Shown here: piece after piece, positions 63,880 to 64,000 of the stretch | Layout of the letters: every line of letters begins with the position of its first letter | Position numbering within the stretch: the first letter of the stretch is position 1 | Assembly: GCF_963675585.1 (NCBI RefSeq) | Contig: NZ_OY776411.1 | Span: forward strand, 935,001-999,000 | Source of the DNA: an uncultured Draconibacterium sp. | GTDB lineage: Bacteria; Bacteroidota; Bacteroidia; Bacteroidales; Prolixibacteraceae | Length of the DNA: 64,000 nt | Direction of reading: 5' to 3' | The notes under the pieces: model-generated | Databases searched by the model: none | The model's input: the letters and a program-made list of their open reading frames with translations, nothing else | What the model was told of the DNA's origin: nothing | Made by a program: the position numbers and the translations under genes

Positions 63880-64000
63880 ACTAATGTTAACCCCCAAACA
63901 CACATCGTGCTGAACGCACGATATACAAATGAACAAAATTCTGTTGAGTTTACAAAATTTTGCAGATAATAATTGAAAAAAAATGTATTGTGTAATTCAG

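Overview
The window is chromosomal DNA of a low-GC, anaerobic or facultative member of the Bacteroidota, most like the Marinilabiliales/Prolixibacteraceae. The sequence shows PorP/SprF and PorZ type IX secretion (T9SS) proteins, a type-B T9SS sorting domain, a TonB receptor fused to a carboxypeptidase-like domain, a Bat aerotolerance operon, and promoters with the Bacteroidota -7 element TAnnTTTG. No rRNA, tRNA, CRISPR array, phage or transposase gene was seen. The placement below phylum level is inference.

Layout. 1-9062 (minus) is a surface-protein operon: a 1523-aa multidomain adhesin, two related small secreted proteins, a protein with a type-B sorting domain, and a PorP/SprF partner cut by the window edge. 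9548-12585 (minus) is a PadR/PspC envelope-stress operon behind a promoter with an embedded palindrome. 13411-17097 (plus) is a TonB receptor with its lipoprotein, followed by nadA. 18409-29406 holds housekeeping genes: an AraC-type regulator, S41 protease, dCMP deaminase, SPOR lipoprotein, cysQ, a MEMO-AMMECR1 fusion, recO, porZ, rdgB and an AlkD-like protein. 29473-33612 holds an ArsR regulator, a polyprenyl synthase, a DUF2797 protein and an M28 peptidase. 34435-37974 is a glycyl radical enzyme of the hydroxyproline dehydratase type with its activase. 38476-48571 is a set of DUF4136-like lipoproteins, beta-barrels and a DUF4956/CotH pair. 48722-56259 is the complete moxR-DUF58-batA-batBC-batD operon, interrupted by a GxxExxY gene set in palindromic repeats. 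56316-61103 has an outer-membrane protein, an exported HAD phosphatase, an arylsulfatase and an exported formylglycine-generating enzyme. 61487-63765 encodes two outer-membrane proteins.

The most interesting part is 1-9062. Three consecutive secreted proteins without any T9SS sorting domain end in the same short C-terminal tail. Two of them, and the sorting-domain protein, start with the same N-terminal module, with two cysteines 26-27 residues apart. The adhesin has only the tail, the two small proteins have module plus tail, and the sorting-domain protein has only the module. This is the logic expected of a tip, two repeating or adaptor subunits and a base held together by strand or peptide insertion, with PorP/SprF as the outer-membrane anchor. 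The homology is read from the sequence; the fibre is a hypothesis.

Other points of note are an exported FGE with both active-site cysteines beside a sulfatase, a 38-bp duplication where two convergent genes once overlapped, two multi-hairpin intergenic elements, and several promoter-embedded palindromes next to regulator genes.
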